This document shows positions 17,226-29,262 of a stretch of 59,368 nt of DNA, in pieces. Source of the DNA: Dyella sp. C11 (GTDB lineage Bacteria; Pseudomonadota; Gammaproteobacteria; Xanthomonadales; Rhodanobacteraceae); the NCBI RefSeq assembly GCF_003121485.1, contig NZ_QAVX01000014.1, forward strand, positions 77,075 through 136,442, written 5' to 3'. The notes under the pieces are model-generated. The model was given only the letters and a program-made list of their open reading frames with translations, had not been told where the DNA came from and made no database searches. The first letter of the stretch is position 1, and each line of letters begins with the position of its first letter. A program made the position numbers and the translations under genes.

Positions 17226-18368
17226 ATGATCCTCGGCACCAAGTACGCTTCCAGAAAACGAGTGCGGTCCATCGTCAACAGGCGCGGCCAAGTGCGCCAC
17301 CAGGCAGGGGCTATGACACCGAATCGGACTGCGAAAACAATTAACGACTATCGGCGCCGGGTAGATCAGATTCGCCGTCAGGTGGCTAAACCACTTGGTG
17401 TCAAAAACCCACGATTGGTGTCACCTCTGGCGCTCGTTGAGCACTTGATTGATCGGCGGGAGGCAAGTCGGGATCTGGCTACGAAATCGGTCATGTCGGC
17501 GGGACGGGAGACACTCCGCCATCTGGAGAAGAAGGCCATTTCGCGTGGTACTTGGCGCCAATACAAGAGCTCGCTCCTGTTCGTGCTCGAAGAAGAGCGT
17601 GAGGCAGCGATTGAGGGTATTGTGGTCGAGGAATTGGACGAGGCGATCGCGAGGCTACGAGCGGAGAGTCAATCAGGCTGCCTGAAGCAGAGTGGTCGGA
17701 CGTCAGGTCTGAAGGCGAAAGCCTTTCCTGCCGTGGATTTCGAGATTGTTGCCAGCTATCTGGAATCGCGTATTGGCGGCATACGTGGTCACCGACATGC
17801 CAACGCGTTGCTGACCTTCTTGAGGGCGAATCGACTGGTGGGACTGCGCCCTGCCGAGTGGAAGTCGGCAGGGCTTGTCGACTTTCGCGGGAGTCTTGCC
17901 CTCAGGGTCGGTAATGCAAAGCACACCAACGGCCGAGCCAACGGATCGCACCGTCATCTGCTCTTGAACGGGCTATCGCCGGAGCAGATCGGCCACCTGG
18001 ACGAGATGCTGCACATGCTCGTGAACTTTGAGAGCGACCCTGAGTATGACTTCGATCGCCATATGCATCAGCTTCGCCTGTATATGGGCAAGGTGGTGCG
18101 GCGCTGCCTTGGCAAGCGCAAGCGCTACCCATCCATGTACAGCTTTCGACACCAGTTTGTGGCCAATGCGAAGTCTGGATCACGCTCGCAAGAGGAAATT
18201 GCTGCCTTGGTGGGCCATGGCAGCAATGCGACGGCAAGCCAGCACTACGGCCGCAGGGCCGTAGGTGAGGGCGACGTGGGCGTCACTGCCGTGGCCAGCG
18301 AAGTGGCCACAGTCCGGAATAGCCGCAAAGCCACCGGCCATCGGCCGGCATCGAGCTTGGCTCGTTGA
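17226..18368 (+). CDS. Second tyrosine recombinase-like protein
   Basis: A 380-residue protein with a divergent tyrosine-recombinase catalytic domain: an arginine box in VGLRPAEW (near residue 207), a lysine-bearing strand GNAKHTNG, box II YSFRHQFVANAK (near 304; the usual first His is replaced by Tyr or Ser), ALVGHGS and QHYGRR, where Tyr is the likely nucleophile. The N-terminal 160 residues resemble a core-binding helical domain. The start ATG has GGGGA seven bases upstream. It is not at an island end, unlike the integrase at 29.7 kb, so it may belong to an older element or work on the adjacent 105-bp repeats. The sites are degenerate, hence lower certainty about activity. Confidence 0.8.
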   Translation: MILGTKYASRKRVRSIVNRRGQVRHQAGAMTPNRTAKTINDYRRRVDQIRRQVAKPLGVKNPRLVSPLALVEHLIDRREASRDLATKSVMSAGRETLRHLEKKAISRGTWRQYKSSLLFVLEEEREAAIEGIVVEELDEAIARLRAESQSGCLKQSGRTSGLKAKAFPAVDFEIVASYLESRIGGIRGHRHANALLTFLRANRLVGLRPAEWKSAGLVDFRGSLALRVGNAKHTNGRANGSHRHLLLNGLSPEQIGHLDEMLHMLVNFESDPEYDFDRHMHQLRLYMGKVVRRCLGKRKRYPSMYSFRHQFVANAKSGSRSQEEIAALVGHGSNATASQHYGRRAVGEGDVGVTAVASEVATVRNSRKATGHRPASSLAR

Positions 18369-18416
18369 GCACAAAACCAGAATCGAGTTACGAGACGCAT
18401 AAACCGCTTCCCACGT

Positions 18417-18892
18417 TCACATACCCCAGAGGCCCAGACAGGCGGACCGTGGGGCGTGCGCGTCGACAAGTGCATGGTGACACGCGCCTGCTCTTCGAGA
18501 TGGCTTCCCCACCATCGGACCATAGGTTCACGCATGTCTTCGAAAAATTGCCAGCGTAAGTCCGCCGGAACCGGCTCGTAGCTTGGGCGTTTGAAAGCCA
18601 TTGATGACGTATTGGCACAAGGCGCGATCGGCGCCGGAGTCGTAGCAAATCAGGGAGCGCTCCACGCTGGCTAGGAACTCACGAAGCCGGCGTGTCATCA
18701 CCGCCTCGCTCATGGCCGTGGGCCCCGATCAAACAGCGGATGAACCACGGTCTTCACCCACAGCGTCGGGTCGACAGGCAAAGGATCGCGCTCGGCGTAG
18801 AAAGCGTGCTGGAGATCCAAGCTGACAAGAGCTAGCGACACCAAATCCGAGGCGAGTACATCCGCCCACTCGCAATCTAAGAACAGACCCAT
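18417..18892 (-). pseudogene. Broken DEDD 3'-5' exoribonuclease, paralog of the upstream gene
   Basis: Conserved text can be followed through the whole length but in alternating frames. MGLFLDCEWADVLASD to FDRGPRP is in one frame (18892-18710); MSEAVMTRRLREFLASVE to QYVINGF is in a second (18713 to about 18595); RPSYEPVPADLRWQFFEDM is back in the first; CHHALVDAHAPRSACLGLWG (stop at 18417) is in the second. Three single-base changes near 18712, 18590 and 18490 would restore one frame of about 158 codons, matching the 165-residue neighbour. The pieces keep the expected order DxE at the start, YDSGADR in the middle and HHALVDA near the end. Either a recently inactivated gene or sequencing errors at short homopolymers. 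Confidence 0.8.
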
Positions 18893-18894
18893 GA

Positions 18895-19392
18895 CTACGT
18901 CGTCCCTGTGCTGTTGCGATCCATCCACGCCAGCCAGCCCGCACGATGCGCCAGGGCGTCGTGCAGGGCGTGATGCCAAGGATGGGCGGGATGCTCGTGG
19001 TAGCGAGCCACTGCCGTGTCGTACACGGTCGTATCAATCAGCGGGCGAAGGTCATAGAGCACCCGGTTCACGTTGGCCGGCAGGGTGCCGCCCATGGCCA
19101 TCAGTAGCAGGTCGCGGTCGATGGCCGAATCGCTGGCCAACTGCACGCGACGTGGCAATACCCGAAACCAGGCGTGCAGCAGGTGGCCAAACTCCGGCAG
19201 GGTGCAGAGCGCTGCAGCGTCTTCGCCCAAATGTGGCAGCACGTTGGCCACGACGAAATGGTTGCACGAGGTACGCGAGAAGTCGGTGCGCTCCAGGTAG
19301 ATCGAACGCTGACCATCCTCGGTGACCATGCCAACGCTCACCAGCTCCCGCCGGTATTCGTCGGTGTATTCGGTATCGAGAAAGATCAACAT
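18895..19392 (-). CDS. DEDD-type 3'-5' exoribonuclease (Rv2179c-like)
   Basis: A 165-residue protein. It opens MLIFLDTEYTD (Exo I motif, D and E as metal ligands), has a central SDSAIDRDLLLMAM segment (Exo II region) and ends HPWHHALHDALAHRAGWLAWM (Exo III with HxxxxD). This is the compact single-domain exonuclease fold of the Rv2179c family, expected to trim RNA or single-strand nucleic acid in a metal-dependent way. It is fourth in a minus-strand operon; 15 bases separate it from the HAD gene and two from the broken paralog after it. The substrate is not known. Confidence 0.82.
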   Translation of the reverse strand: MLIFLDTEYTDEYRRELVSVGMVTEDGQRSIYLERTDFSRTSCNHFVVANVLPHLGEDAAALCTLPEFGHLLHAWFRVLPRRVQLASDSAIDRDLLLMAMGGTLPANVNRVLYDLRPLIDTTVYDTAVARYHEHPAHPWHHALHDALAHRAGWLAWMDRNSTGTT

Positions 19393-19407
19393 AGCGGCGC
19401 AGGTCTG

Positions 19408-19911
19408 TCAGCGGTTCTTGGACATCCGGGCCAACCGATGTTCGAGCGCCATCCGGACATCGGGTTCGCTCAACCCGAGGATCGGGTTGCACGTAATGAG
19501 GTGACGCTTGGCTTCCGCTGGCCAGCCTTCGGCATCGTCATCAAGTGCCAGCCAGTCTTCAGGCATGCGATGGCGGACGTCTCTGACAATCTGCTGATAT
19601 CGGGTTGAGTGATTCAGCCACCAAAAAAGCAGTTCATCGTCCTCGGCCATTTTGCTGTGCCATGTCGCGCCAATGATCCGGCTTCGCAGACCTTCAGGAA
19701 GCCGTTCCGCTGCATACCGAAAGCCTTTGACCCTTACCCAGCTCGTCGACAACACAATCTTGATGTCGGGGTAGGGCGTCAAAATGCTTTGAAGTCGAGA
19801 GGCGTACTCGAACAGAGTGCCCATGCCGCGGAGGACGGCCCGGTTGCGTTGGTCGAGATAGACGTCGTAGTGGTGAAGGACGCCATCAAAATCGAGGTAG
19901 ATGATCACCAC
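19408..19911 (-). CDS. HAD-superfamily phosphatase-like protein (RNA-repair-type HAD)
   Basis: A 167-residue protein. It has the HAD motif I IIYLDFDGVLHHYD (DxDGVLH, residues about 4-15, nucleophile Asp), motif II VLSTSWVR (Ser), a basic segment around residues 75-90 and motif III/IV DWLALDDDAEGWP (DD). The DxDGVLH plus STSWR pattern matches the small HAD domains described in RNA-repair proteins, which act as end-processing phosphatases. It starts one base after the stop of the preceding gene. Together with the exoribonuclease genes downstream this suggests processing of RNA ends; that pathway link is inference. Confidence 0.8.
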   Translation of the reverse strand: MVIIYLDFDGVLHHYDVYLDQRNRAVLRGMGTLFEYASRLQSILTPYPDIKIVLSTSWVRVKGFRYAAERLPEGLRSRIIGATWHSKMAEDDELLFWWLNHSTRYQQIVRDVRHRMPEDWLALDDDAEGWPAEAKRHLITCNPILGLSEPDVRMALEHRLARMSKNR

Positions 19912-19912
19912 G

Positions 19913-20218
19913 TCAGAGTCCCTGCCGGCTCAGGTAGGGGTATTCCTCTGCCGGAATTTGCCGAGAGCGTTGCTCAGCGTTTTCGATGATTTCATCAGCC
20001 ACTGCATCCGTTCCGTCCGCATAGATCCTTAACTCGTTGTGCTTTTCCTTGACGTCAGCGATGGTCACAGTGAGTCCTGTGGCCCGGATGTGCTGTAGCA
20101 GTTCTTTGCTGAATTCGCGAAGCAGTGGAGCCCAGCTGTCCGGGCAAGCAAATGTAAATTGGGCGCCGTAGAGCTCGGGATAATCCGCGCAGAGGTGCTT
20201 GCTGTTTTCCTCGTTCAT
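19913..20218 (-). CDS. Hypothetical protein, 101 aa
   Basis: Not recognised. The best start is the ATG at 20218, which gives MNEENSKHLCADYPELYG; the longer open frame upstream runs antisense through the next gene and has the composition of a shadow. It includes WAPLLREFSKELLQHIRATGL and DAVADEIIENAEQRS, suggesting a small soluble alpha/beta fold. It is second in the minus-strand operon, 31 bases after the membrane protein and one base before the HAD gene. Confidence 0.72.
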   Translation of the reverse strand: MNEENSKHLCADYPELYGAQFTFACPDSWAPLLREFSKELLQHIRATGLTVTIADVKEKHNELRIYADGTDAVADEIIENAEQRSRQIPAEEYPYLSRQGL

Positions 20219-20249
20219 AAAAGCTGCCTGTTCTGGAATCACGGTGAGC

Positions 20250-20714
20250 TCAGGTCGAGGAGCGCCGTAACTCCTGCGACATGGCCGTGGCAGGCACCCG
20301 CACAGCCAACAGCCTCGCCGCCCAAATCCAAAGCAGCAATCCAAATCCATAGAGCGGCAGCAGGAACAGGCCATAGAAAAGCAGCTTGAACGCTTCGACC
20401 TTTTGCTGTGACACCAGACGACAACTTTGTTCTACGGCTTCTGTCGTGCGCCCCTGACTCCGGACGGCGTAAAGCACATGTCGCTTGGCGCTGCCAAAGA
20501 ATCGAGGAAAGCGGACTTCGGCGAAGAAGAAAGTCTGGGCGTCGCGATCCCGGAGTAGGGAATCCAGGACGGGTAACGTCATCACGCCCTCGCAGTAGCC
20601 GTCGCTTCCGCTTTCGGTGTTGAAGCGCAGATACGAGTAATACCGAGCGCCGTTCTGGTTTTCTTCGATGGAACCCAAGCTGGCCAGATAGCCGGTGATT
20701 GTGCGAAGAGCCAT
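20250..20714 (-). CDS. Membrane protein, first gene of the HAD/exonuclease operon
   Basis: A 154-residue protein that opens MALRTITGYLASLGSIEENQ and has a soluble N-terminal part of about 105 residues with alternating strands. One long hydrophobic stretch follows (LLFYGLFLLPLYGFGLLLWI, about 110-132) that could form one or two membrane passes, then a short tail. Family not recognised. It is first in a set of five closely spaced minus-strand genes (gaps 31, 1, 15 and 2 bases), so it is probably co-transcribed with the HAD and exonuclease genes. It may be a membrane partner or effector of that set. Confidence 0.7.
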   Translation of the reverse strand: MALRTITGYLASLGSIEENQNGARYYSYLRFNTESGSDGYCEGVMTLPVLDSLLRDRDAQTFFFAEVRFPRFFGSAKRHVLYAVRSQGRTTEAVEQSCRLVSQQKVEAFKLLFYGLFLLPLYGFGLLLWIWAARLLAVRVPATAMSQELRRSST

Positions 20715-20904
20715 TTAACGCCCTTGTTCAGAAACTGCCTTATGGGTTGACGCGGTCACTAGCCTGGTCTGGCGAGCTCGCTGATCCATTGATGCGACTA
20801 GTTCAGTGGCAAGCTATCACCATCAATACAATTAAAACAATCATTGATGGTTATGCATTGCAATTTGATTCAGGCAGACGGAAAAGAGGGCAGGGATTAC
20901 ACTG

Positions 20905-21882
20905 ATGGCATTGATAGCTTTGGGGTGGGCTATGGGTGGCATCGATAGCGCCAAGGGCGAAGCGTCCACGGCCGAGAACGACACGGGTCTGCCGCCCTTG
21001 GCGCTTCGCCCGCGATCGGACCATCTGTTAGTAGTCGTCACGGGGCGTCCGTCTCGGTCTGGGCATGTGCCTCTTCAGGTGGCCATTCCCCAAGAGCTCC
21101 TTGGCCGCCTGCGGTTTGAAACCCTTGGCAGCACTAATCAGGTCCTCATGGCCCTTGTTCGTCAGGCCATCGCTTGGCTGGATGGTGAGGGCCTAACCTT
21201 GCGCGCCGACGTCCACGAGGGGCCTGTGCCAACGTCGGTGGCGGCTACCAGAGCCATTCCAGATCATCTCGGGGGGAAGGCAAAACAGGAATTTGTTCAA
21301 TCGCTGGATGACCTGTGGCCTAACGCACGTCTCAGCTCGGCGCCGCGGGACGGGCATTTGCTTGCTGTCCAAATGGAGCGACAGCCCCGAGTGGACGCTC
21401 AGCTCACTCAGATATCCATCCCCAAAGACGTCCTGACACGCTTGCAGCGCGATGGCGTGGGCGCAGTGAGTCAGTTGGTTATTTCGCTGGCCCGCTATGC
21501 TGTTCGTCTGTTGGACAGCGAGAAGCTCTCGCTGGATGTTGGGGCCGAGCCGGCACGCCCGGCGATCTCGCCCCCCGAGACGGAAGCAGCCCAATCTGAG
21601 GGCAGCGCCCTTGAGGGGCACCAAAGATCGGCGAGCCTGACTGTCGATGATCTAATCAATGCCCTATCAAAGCTTCCAAGGCACGCGCATGTCGTGTTCG
21701 AGGAGCGCGATAACAGGTGGTGGGATGTAGAGCACGTAGAGGCGGCCCATCTGCGTGTCGACAACCCTTACGAGCGACCACTGGCCCCAGGTGAAATTCC
21801 CGGGGAGGAGACGACGGCACTCGTGTTGCTAAAGGGCAGCCCATCCGACGTCTACGAATTTGACGGTGACGAAATCGAGTGA
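20905..21882 (+). CDS. Hypothetical protein with internal duplication, 325 aa
   Basis: Not recognised. Two related segments of about 70 residues follow each other. The first, about 39-107, starts DHLLVVVTGRPSRSGHVPLQ and ends LDGEGLTLRADV. The second, about 150-218, starts GHLLAVQMERQPRVDAQLTQ and ends LDSEKLSLDVGA. In both a strand is followed by IP(Q/K)(E/D)(L/V)L(G/T)RL, then a helix with (V/S)QL or NQVL and a closing RxA(V/I)xxLD. The size and shape recall ribbon-helix-helix-like modules. The C-terminal third (TVDDLINALSKLPRHAHVVF to the end) is a separate acidic domain. The ATG at 20905 has AGGG upstream. Single gene, divergent from the HAD operon. Confidence 0.75.
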   Translation: MALIALGWAMGGIDSAKGEASTAENDTGLPPLALRPRSDHLLVVVTGRPSRSGHVPLQVAIPQELLGRLRFETLGSTNQVLMALVRQAIAWLDGEGLTLRADVHEGPVPTSVAATRAIPDHLGGKAKQEFVQSLDDLWPNARLSSAPRDGHLLAVQMERQPRVDAQLTQISIPKDVLTRLQRDGVGAVSQLVISLARYAVRLLDSEKLSLDVGAEPARPAISPPETEAAQSEGSALEGHQRSASLTVDDLINALSKLPRHAHVVFEERDNRWWDVEHVEAAHLRVDNPYERPLAPGEIPGEETTALVLLKGSPSDVYEFDGDEIE

Positions 21883-22346
21883 TCAGAGGCCATATGGCGC
21901 GGCACGCGCTGTCCAAGGCCTCTCGAGCTGACAAGGAAAGCTGATGGTGATGGACGTTGTAGTAAAAGCCGAGACTCAAGCTTGCTGCCAAATGCCCGAT
22001 CTAGAGGCTAAACGGCTTTTACTTGGTCAGCAAAAAAAGCTGATGGTGATGGTGATGGTTGTAGAGCAACGAAGCCATCGAACTCAATCGGGATTGGCAG
22101 GAGTAGCGGCTGCGCGTCCTGTCAGGTCGACGCTAACTTTCAACCATGCCAAGAGATCTCTTCATCGATCGTCATCTTTGGTCAATTCTCAACGCGCAGA
22201 AGTAGTCTGTTTTCGGTGAGCGCTAACAGACCGCAGGCCATCAGGCACGCGAGATAGGACCCAGGCAACTTGCCCCAGCGACACATTTTCATTGGCTTGG
22301 CCTCGTGCTTGAGCCTAACCAAGTGGATCAAGACAGGAATAATAGA
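21883..22346. other. Intergenic region before hsdM with repeats
   Basis: 464 bases without a gene I can support; a 91-codon open frame here has repeat-like composition and no ribosome binding site. It contains a direct repeat AAGCTGATGGTGATGG at about 21938 and 22038, and between the copies a 10-bp inverted repeat GTAAAAGCCG / CGGCTTTTAC (21961-22021). The hsdM promoter must lie in the right half, but I see no convincing -35/-10 pair. Confidence 0.6.
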
Positions 22347-23903
22347 ATGACCAGTGCCCAACAACGCGCCGAACTGCAACGCCGAATCTGGCAAATCGCC
22401 AACGATGTACGCGGTGCCGTGGATGGCTGGGATTTCAAGCAGTACGTGCTGGGTAGTCTGTTCTACCGCTTCATTAGTGAGAACTTCGCCAGCTACATCG
22501 AAGGCGGTGACGACAGCGTCAACTATGCTGAGCTGACCGACAGCGTCATCACGGCAGACATCAAAGACGACGCCATCAAGACCAAAGGCTACTTCATCTA
22601 TCCCACCCAGCTGTTTGCCAAGGTTGCCGCCAGCGCCAACACCAACGAGAGCCTGAATACCGATCTGGCCGCCATCTTTGCCGCCATTGAAGCCTCCGCC
22701 AACGGCTATCCGTCAGAGCAAGACATCAAGGGCCTGTTTGCCGACTTCGACACCACCAGCAACCGCCTTGGCAATACCGTCAAGGACAAGAACATCCGTC
22801 TGGCGGCCGTACTCAAGGGTGTGGCCGAACTGGATTTCGGGCATTTTGACGCCAGCCACATCGACCTATTCGGCGACGCCTACGAATTCCTCATCTCCAA
22901 CTACGCCGCCAATGCCGGCAAATCGGGCGGCGAGTTTTTCACACCGCAGCATGTCTCCAAGCTGATCGCACAGCTCGCCATGCACAAGCAGACCAGCGTC
23001 AACAAGATTTATGACCCGGCCTGCGGCTCCGGCTCGCTGTTGCTTCAGGCCAAAAAGCACTTCGATTCACACATCATCGAAGACGGCTTCTTCGGGCAAG
23101 AAATCAACCACACCACCTACAACCTGGCGCGGATGAACATGTTCTTGCACAACATCAACTACGACAAGTTCAACATCCAGCTCGGCAATACCCTCGTCGA
23201 ACCGCAATTCGGCGGCGATAAACCCTTCGATGCCATCGTCTCCAACCCGCCCTACTCGGTGAAATGGATAGGCGGCGACGACCCCACGCTGATCAATGAC
23301 GAACGCTTTGCCCCAGCAGGCGTACTCGCGCCCAAGTCCAAGGCCGACTTTGCCTTTGTGCTGCATGCGCTGAGCTACCTTTCTAGCAAAGGCCGTGCGG
23401 CGATTGTCTGCTTTCCCGGCATCTTTTACCGGGGAGGTGCCGAGCAAAAAATTCGCCAGTACCTGGTGGACAACAACTATGTGGAGACGGTGATTTCGCT
23501 GGCGCCCAACCTGTTCTACGGCACCACCATCGCCGTGAACATCCTGGTGCTGTCCAAACACAAAACCAACACCAACATCCAGTTCATCGACGCCAGCGGG
23601 CTGTTCAAGAAGGAAGCCAACAACAACGTGCTACTGGATACACACATCGACCAAATCCTGGCGGTGTTCGACAGCAAGACGAATGTCGATCACTTCGCGA
23701 TGTCGGTGCCATTTGAGCTGGTCGCCGCCAACGACTACAACCTCTCGGTCAGCAGCTATGTCGACGCCAAAGACACTCGTGAAGCGATAGATATCGCCCA
23801 CCTCAATGCTGAGCTAAAAACCACCGTCGCGAAGATCGACGAGCTGCGCAAGGACATTGATGAGATTGTCACTAAGATCGAAGGCGAGGAGCTCAAGGTA
23901 TGA
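22347..23903 (+). CDS. hsdM: Type I restriction-modification DNA methyltransferase subunit (type IC)
   Basis: Modification subunit: N6-adenine methyltransferase that with HsdS protects host DNA and with HsdR makes the restriction complex. 518 residues. It opens with the type IC hallmark [30 protein letters not shown], has SAM motif [12 protein letters not shown] from residue 223 and catalytic NPPY at 300-303. The start ATG at 22347 has AGGAA upstream; the frame open back to 22305 lacks conservation. The stop overlaps the hsdS start (ATGA). The sequence style is closest to EcoR124/EcoprrI. The operon is visibly lower in GC than the genes before it. Confidence 0.96.
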   Translation: MTSAQQRAELQRRIWQIANDVRGAVDGWDFKQYVLGSLFYRFISENFASYIEGGDDSVNYAELTDSVITADIKDDAIKTKGYFIYPTQLFAKVAASANTNESLNTDLAAIFAAIEASANGYPSEQDIKGLFADFDTTSNRLGNTVKDKNIRLAAVLKGVAELDFGHFDASHIDLFGDAYEFLISNYAANAGKSGGEFFTPQHVSKLIAQLAMHKQTSVNKIYDPACGSGSLLLQAKKHFDSHIIEDGFFGQEINHTTYNLARMNMFLHNINYDKFNIQLGNTLVEPQFGGDKPFDAIVSNPPYSVKWIGGDDPTLINDERFAPAGVLAPKSKADFAFVLHALSYLSSKGRAAIVCFPGIFYRGGAEQKIRQYLVDNNYVETVISLAPNLFYGTTIAVNILVLSKHKTNTNIQFIDASGLFKKEANNNVLLDTHIDQILAVFDSKTNVDHFAMSVPFELVAANDYNLSVSSYVDAKDTREAIDIAHLNAELKTTVAKIDELRKDIDEIVTKIEGEELKV

Positions 23904-25045
23904 GCAGTGCGCGCTTTTTGGACAAGCTACTGGGTGGGGTGGCGGTGGAGTGGACGGTATTGGGAGATGAGCGCTTTATTGAGGTGGCGAATGCTGCAAG
24001 GCGCCCAGTAAAGGCTTCTCTACGTGTGACTGGTAAAACTCCTTATTACGGCGCGAATAATATCCAGGACTACGTGAACGGCTATACCCATGACGGAGAA
24101 TATATCCTAATCGCGGAAGATGGCTCGGCGAGCCTGGAAAATTACTCTATTCAATACGCAACTGGAAAATTTTGGGCAAATAATCACGTGCATGTTGTGC
24201 GTGGAAAGCAATGGCTAAACACCAAGTTTCTCTACCATTATTTGCATATCGTTGATTTCATCCCTTACTTAGCAAACAAAGATAGGTCCAAGCTGACAAA
24301 AGGGGAGATGGTAAAGATTCCTCTCCCCGTCCCCTGCCCAGAAAACCCTCGGAAATCGCTGGAAATCCAGGTCGAGATCGTCCGCATACTGGACACCTTT
24401 ACCGAGCTGACCGCCGAGCTGACCGCCGAGCTGGCCGCCCGCAAAAAACAATACAAGCACTACCGCGACCAGTTGTTGAGTTTTGACGACAGGGAAGTGG
24501 AGTGGAAGACGATGGGACAAGTGGCGGAAATTGGCACGGGCAGTCATGACACACAAGACGCCATTGAGGACGGCGACTATATTTTTTATGCGCGCGGCCG
24601 TGAACCGCTAAAGCTGAACGTGTTTGATTTTGATGAAACTGCAATCATCACTGCCGGGGATGGCGCCGGAGTAGGGAAAGTATTTCACTATGCGCAAGGT
24701 AAGTATGCGCTGCACCAACGAGCGTACCGCATCGTCCCAGGACCACTAGTGGAGCCGAGGTTTGTATATCACTGGTTGGCATCACATTTTTACGGGTACA
24801 TACAAAAAGCTTCAGTGAGTTCATCTGTCACCTCGCTTCGAAGGCCTATGTTCTTAAATTTTCCGATACCAGTTCCATCGCTCACCGAACAATCCCGCAT
24901 CGTCGCCATCCTCGACAAATTCGACGTCCTAACCAACTCTGTCAGCGAAGGCCTGCCCCACGAAATAGAGCTGCGCCAGAAGCAATATGCGTATTACCGC
25001 GACCTGCTGCTGAGCTTCCCCAAGCCAGAGGCGGTAGAGGCATAA
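23900..25045 (+). CDS. hsdS: Type I restriction specificity subunit
   Basis: Determines the bipartite DNA target. The 381 residues have two target recognition domains: TRD1 about 15-150, ending with [21 protein letters not shown], and TRD2 about 205-335, ending [16 protein letters not shown]. Each is followed by a conserved helix with the same logic ([22 protein letters not shown] and [24 protein letters not shown]). The central helix carries two perfect TAEL repeats (residues 171-178), the type IC spacer element. It overlaps hsdM by four bases and is followed one base later by the anticodon-nuclease gene. The recognition sequence cannot be told from sequence alone. Confidence 0.94.
   Translation: MSSARFLDKLLGGVAVEWTVLGDERFIEVANAARRPVKASLRVTGKTPYYGANNIQDYVNGYTHDGEYILIAEDGSASLENYSIQYATGKFWANNHVHVVRGKQWLNTKFLYHYLHIVDFIPYLANKDRSKLTKGEMVKIPLPVPCPENPRKSLEIQVEIVRILDTFTELTAELTAELAARKKQYKHYRDQLLSFDDREVEWKTMGQVAEIGTGSHDTQDAIEDGDYIFYARGREPLKLNVFDFDETAIITAGDGAGVGKVFHYAQGKYALHQRAYRIVPGPLVEPRFVYHWLASHFYGYIQKASVSSSVTSLRRPMFLNFPIPVPSLTEQSRIVAILDKFDVLTNSVSEGLPHEIELRQKQYAYYRDLLLSFPKPEAVEA
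24410..24433 (+). repeat. Two perfect 12-bp repeats encoding TAEL-TAEL in hsdS
   Basis: ACCGCCGAGCTG occurs twice in tandem, preceded by a 9-base partial copy (ACCGAGCTG). In EcoR124 the number of such TAEL repeats (two or three) sets the length of the non-specific spacer between the two half-sites. The arrangement here could change copy number by slippage or recombination. Confidence 0.9.
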
Positions 25046-25046
25046 C

Positions 25047-26160
25047 ATGGGCAAGACGCTCACCGAAATCGCTCAGCAGCTGAAAGACGTCAACAAGAAG
25101 GTACAACTCATTTATGCCTTCAATGGTACCGGCAAGACGCGCCTGTCGCGGGAGTTCAAGCAGCTGGTTGCGCCGAAGGCGGAGAGTGATGACGCGCCGT
25201 CGTCGGAGTTGGCCGACAAAAAAATTCTATATTACAGCGCCTTTACCGAAGACTTATTTTACTGGGACAACGACCTGGGGCTGGATGCTGAGCCGAAGCT
25301 GAAGATTCAACCCAATGCGTTCACCAAATGGGTGCTGGAAGAGCAAGGCCAGGACCAAAGCGTTACTACTACCTTTCAGCGCTACACGAGCGAAAAGTTG
25401 ACGCCGCAATTCAGTGCGGATTTCTCATCGGTCAGTTTTTCGTTCGAGCGCGGCAATAATCAGCAAGAGCCTCACATTAAAATCTCCAAGGGCGAGGAAA
25501 GTAACTTCATCTGGAGCATTTTCAATGCTCTTCTGGAGCAGGTGGTTTCCGAACTGAACATCGCCGAAGTCGCCGACCGCTCCACCGAAGTCTTCAACAA
25601 TTTGACACACGTCTTTGTTGACGACCCTGTGAGCTCACTCGACGAGAATCACCTGATCGAACTAGCGGTCAACTTGGCGGGGTTGATAAAATCAAGCCAG
25701 TCCGACCTGAAATTCATCATCACTACGCACAGCCCTTTGTTCTATAACGTGCTGTTCAATGAGTTCAGCAACAAGGCCTGCTACATGCTGGAGCGTTTCG
25801 AAGATGGCAGCTTCGCGCTCACTGAGAAGCTTGGCGACTCCAACAAGAGCTTTTCCTATCATTTGCACCTGCTGCAGACCGTCGAACAGGCCATTGCTGA
25901 CAGCAAGGTCGAGCGGTTCCACTTCACCCTGCTGCGTAATCTTTACGAGAAGACCGCCAGCTTTTTGGGTTACCCCAAGTGGTCCGAGCTCTTGCCGGAT
26001 GACAAGCAGCTTTACTACAGCCGAATCATCAATTTCACTAGCCACAGCACGCTGTCCAATGAAGCAGTTGCACAGCCCACGCTGGCAGAGAGCGCGACGG
26101 TCAAACTGTTGCTCGACCACTTGAAGAGCAGCTATGGCTTCTGGAAGCAGGAAGAACAAA

Positions 26161-26168
<8 letters not shown>
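25047..26168 (+). CDS. prrC: PrrC-like anticodon nuclease embedded in the hsd operon
   Basis: A 373-residue ABC-type ATPase plus RNase. The N-terminal ATPase has Walker A FNGTGKT at 25-31, an ABC-signature-like ISKGE at 146-150, Walker B HVFVDDP with D192/D193, and H-loop H228. The C-terminal part carries R297, E301 and H333; their spacing (4 and 32 residues) is identical to the catalytic triad I recall for E. coli PrrC (R320, E324, H356). The gene sits between hsdS and hsdR exactly as prrC does in EcoprrI, where the nuclease is kept silent by the restriction complex and cuts tRNA-Lys when a phage inhibits restriction. It starts one base after hsdS and overlaps hsdR by 8 bases. Length (373 vs 396) suggests a complete protein. 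Confidence 0.9.

Positions 26169-29262
<3,094 letters not shown>

Noticed and set aside
21944-22219. 91-codon plus-strand ORF before hsdM
   Set aside because: Encoded largely by the GATGGT direct repeats, with no ribosome binding site and no protein-like conservation pattern.
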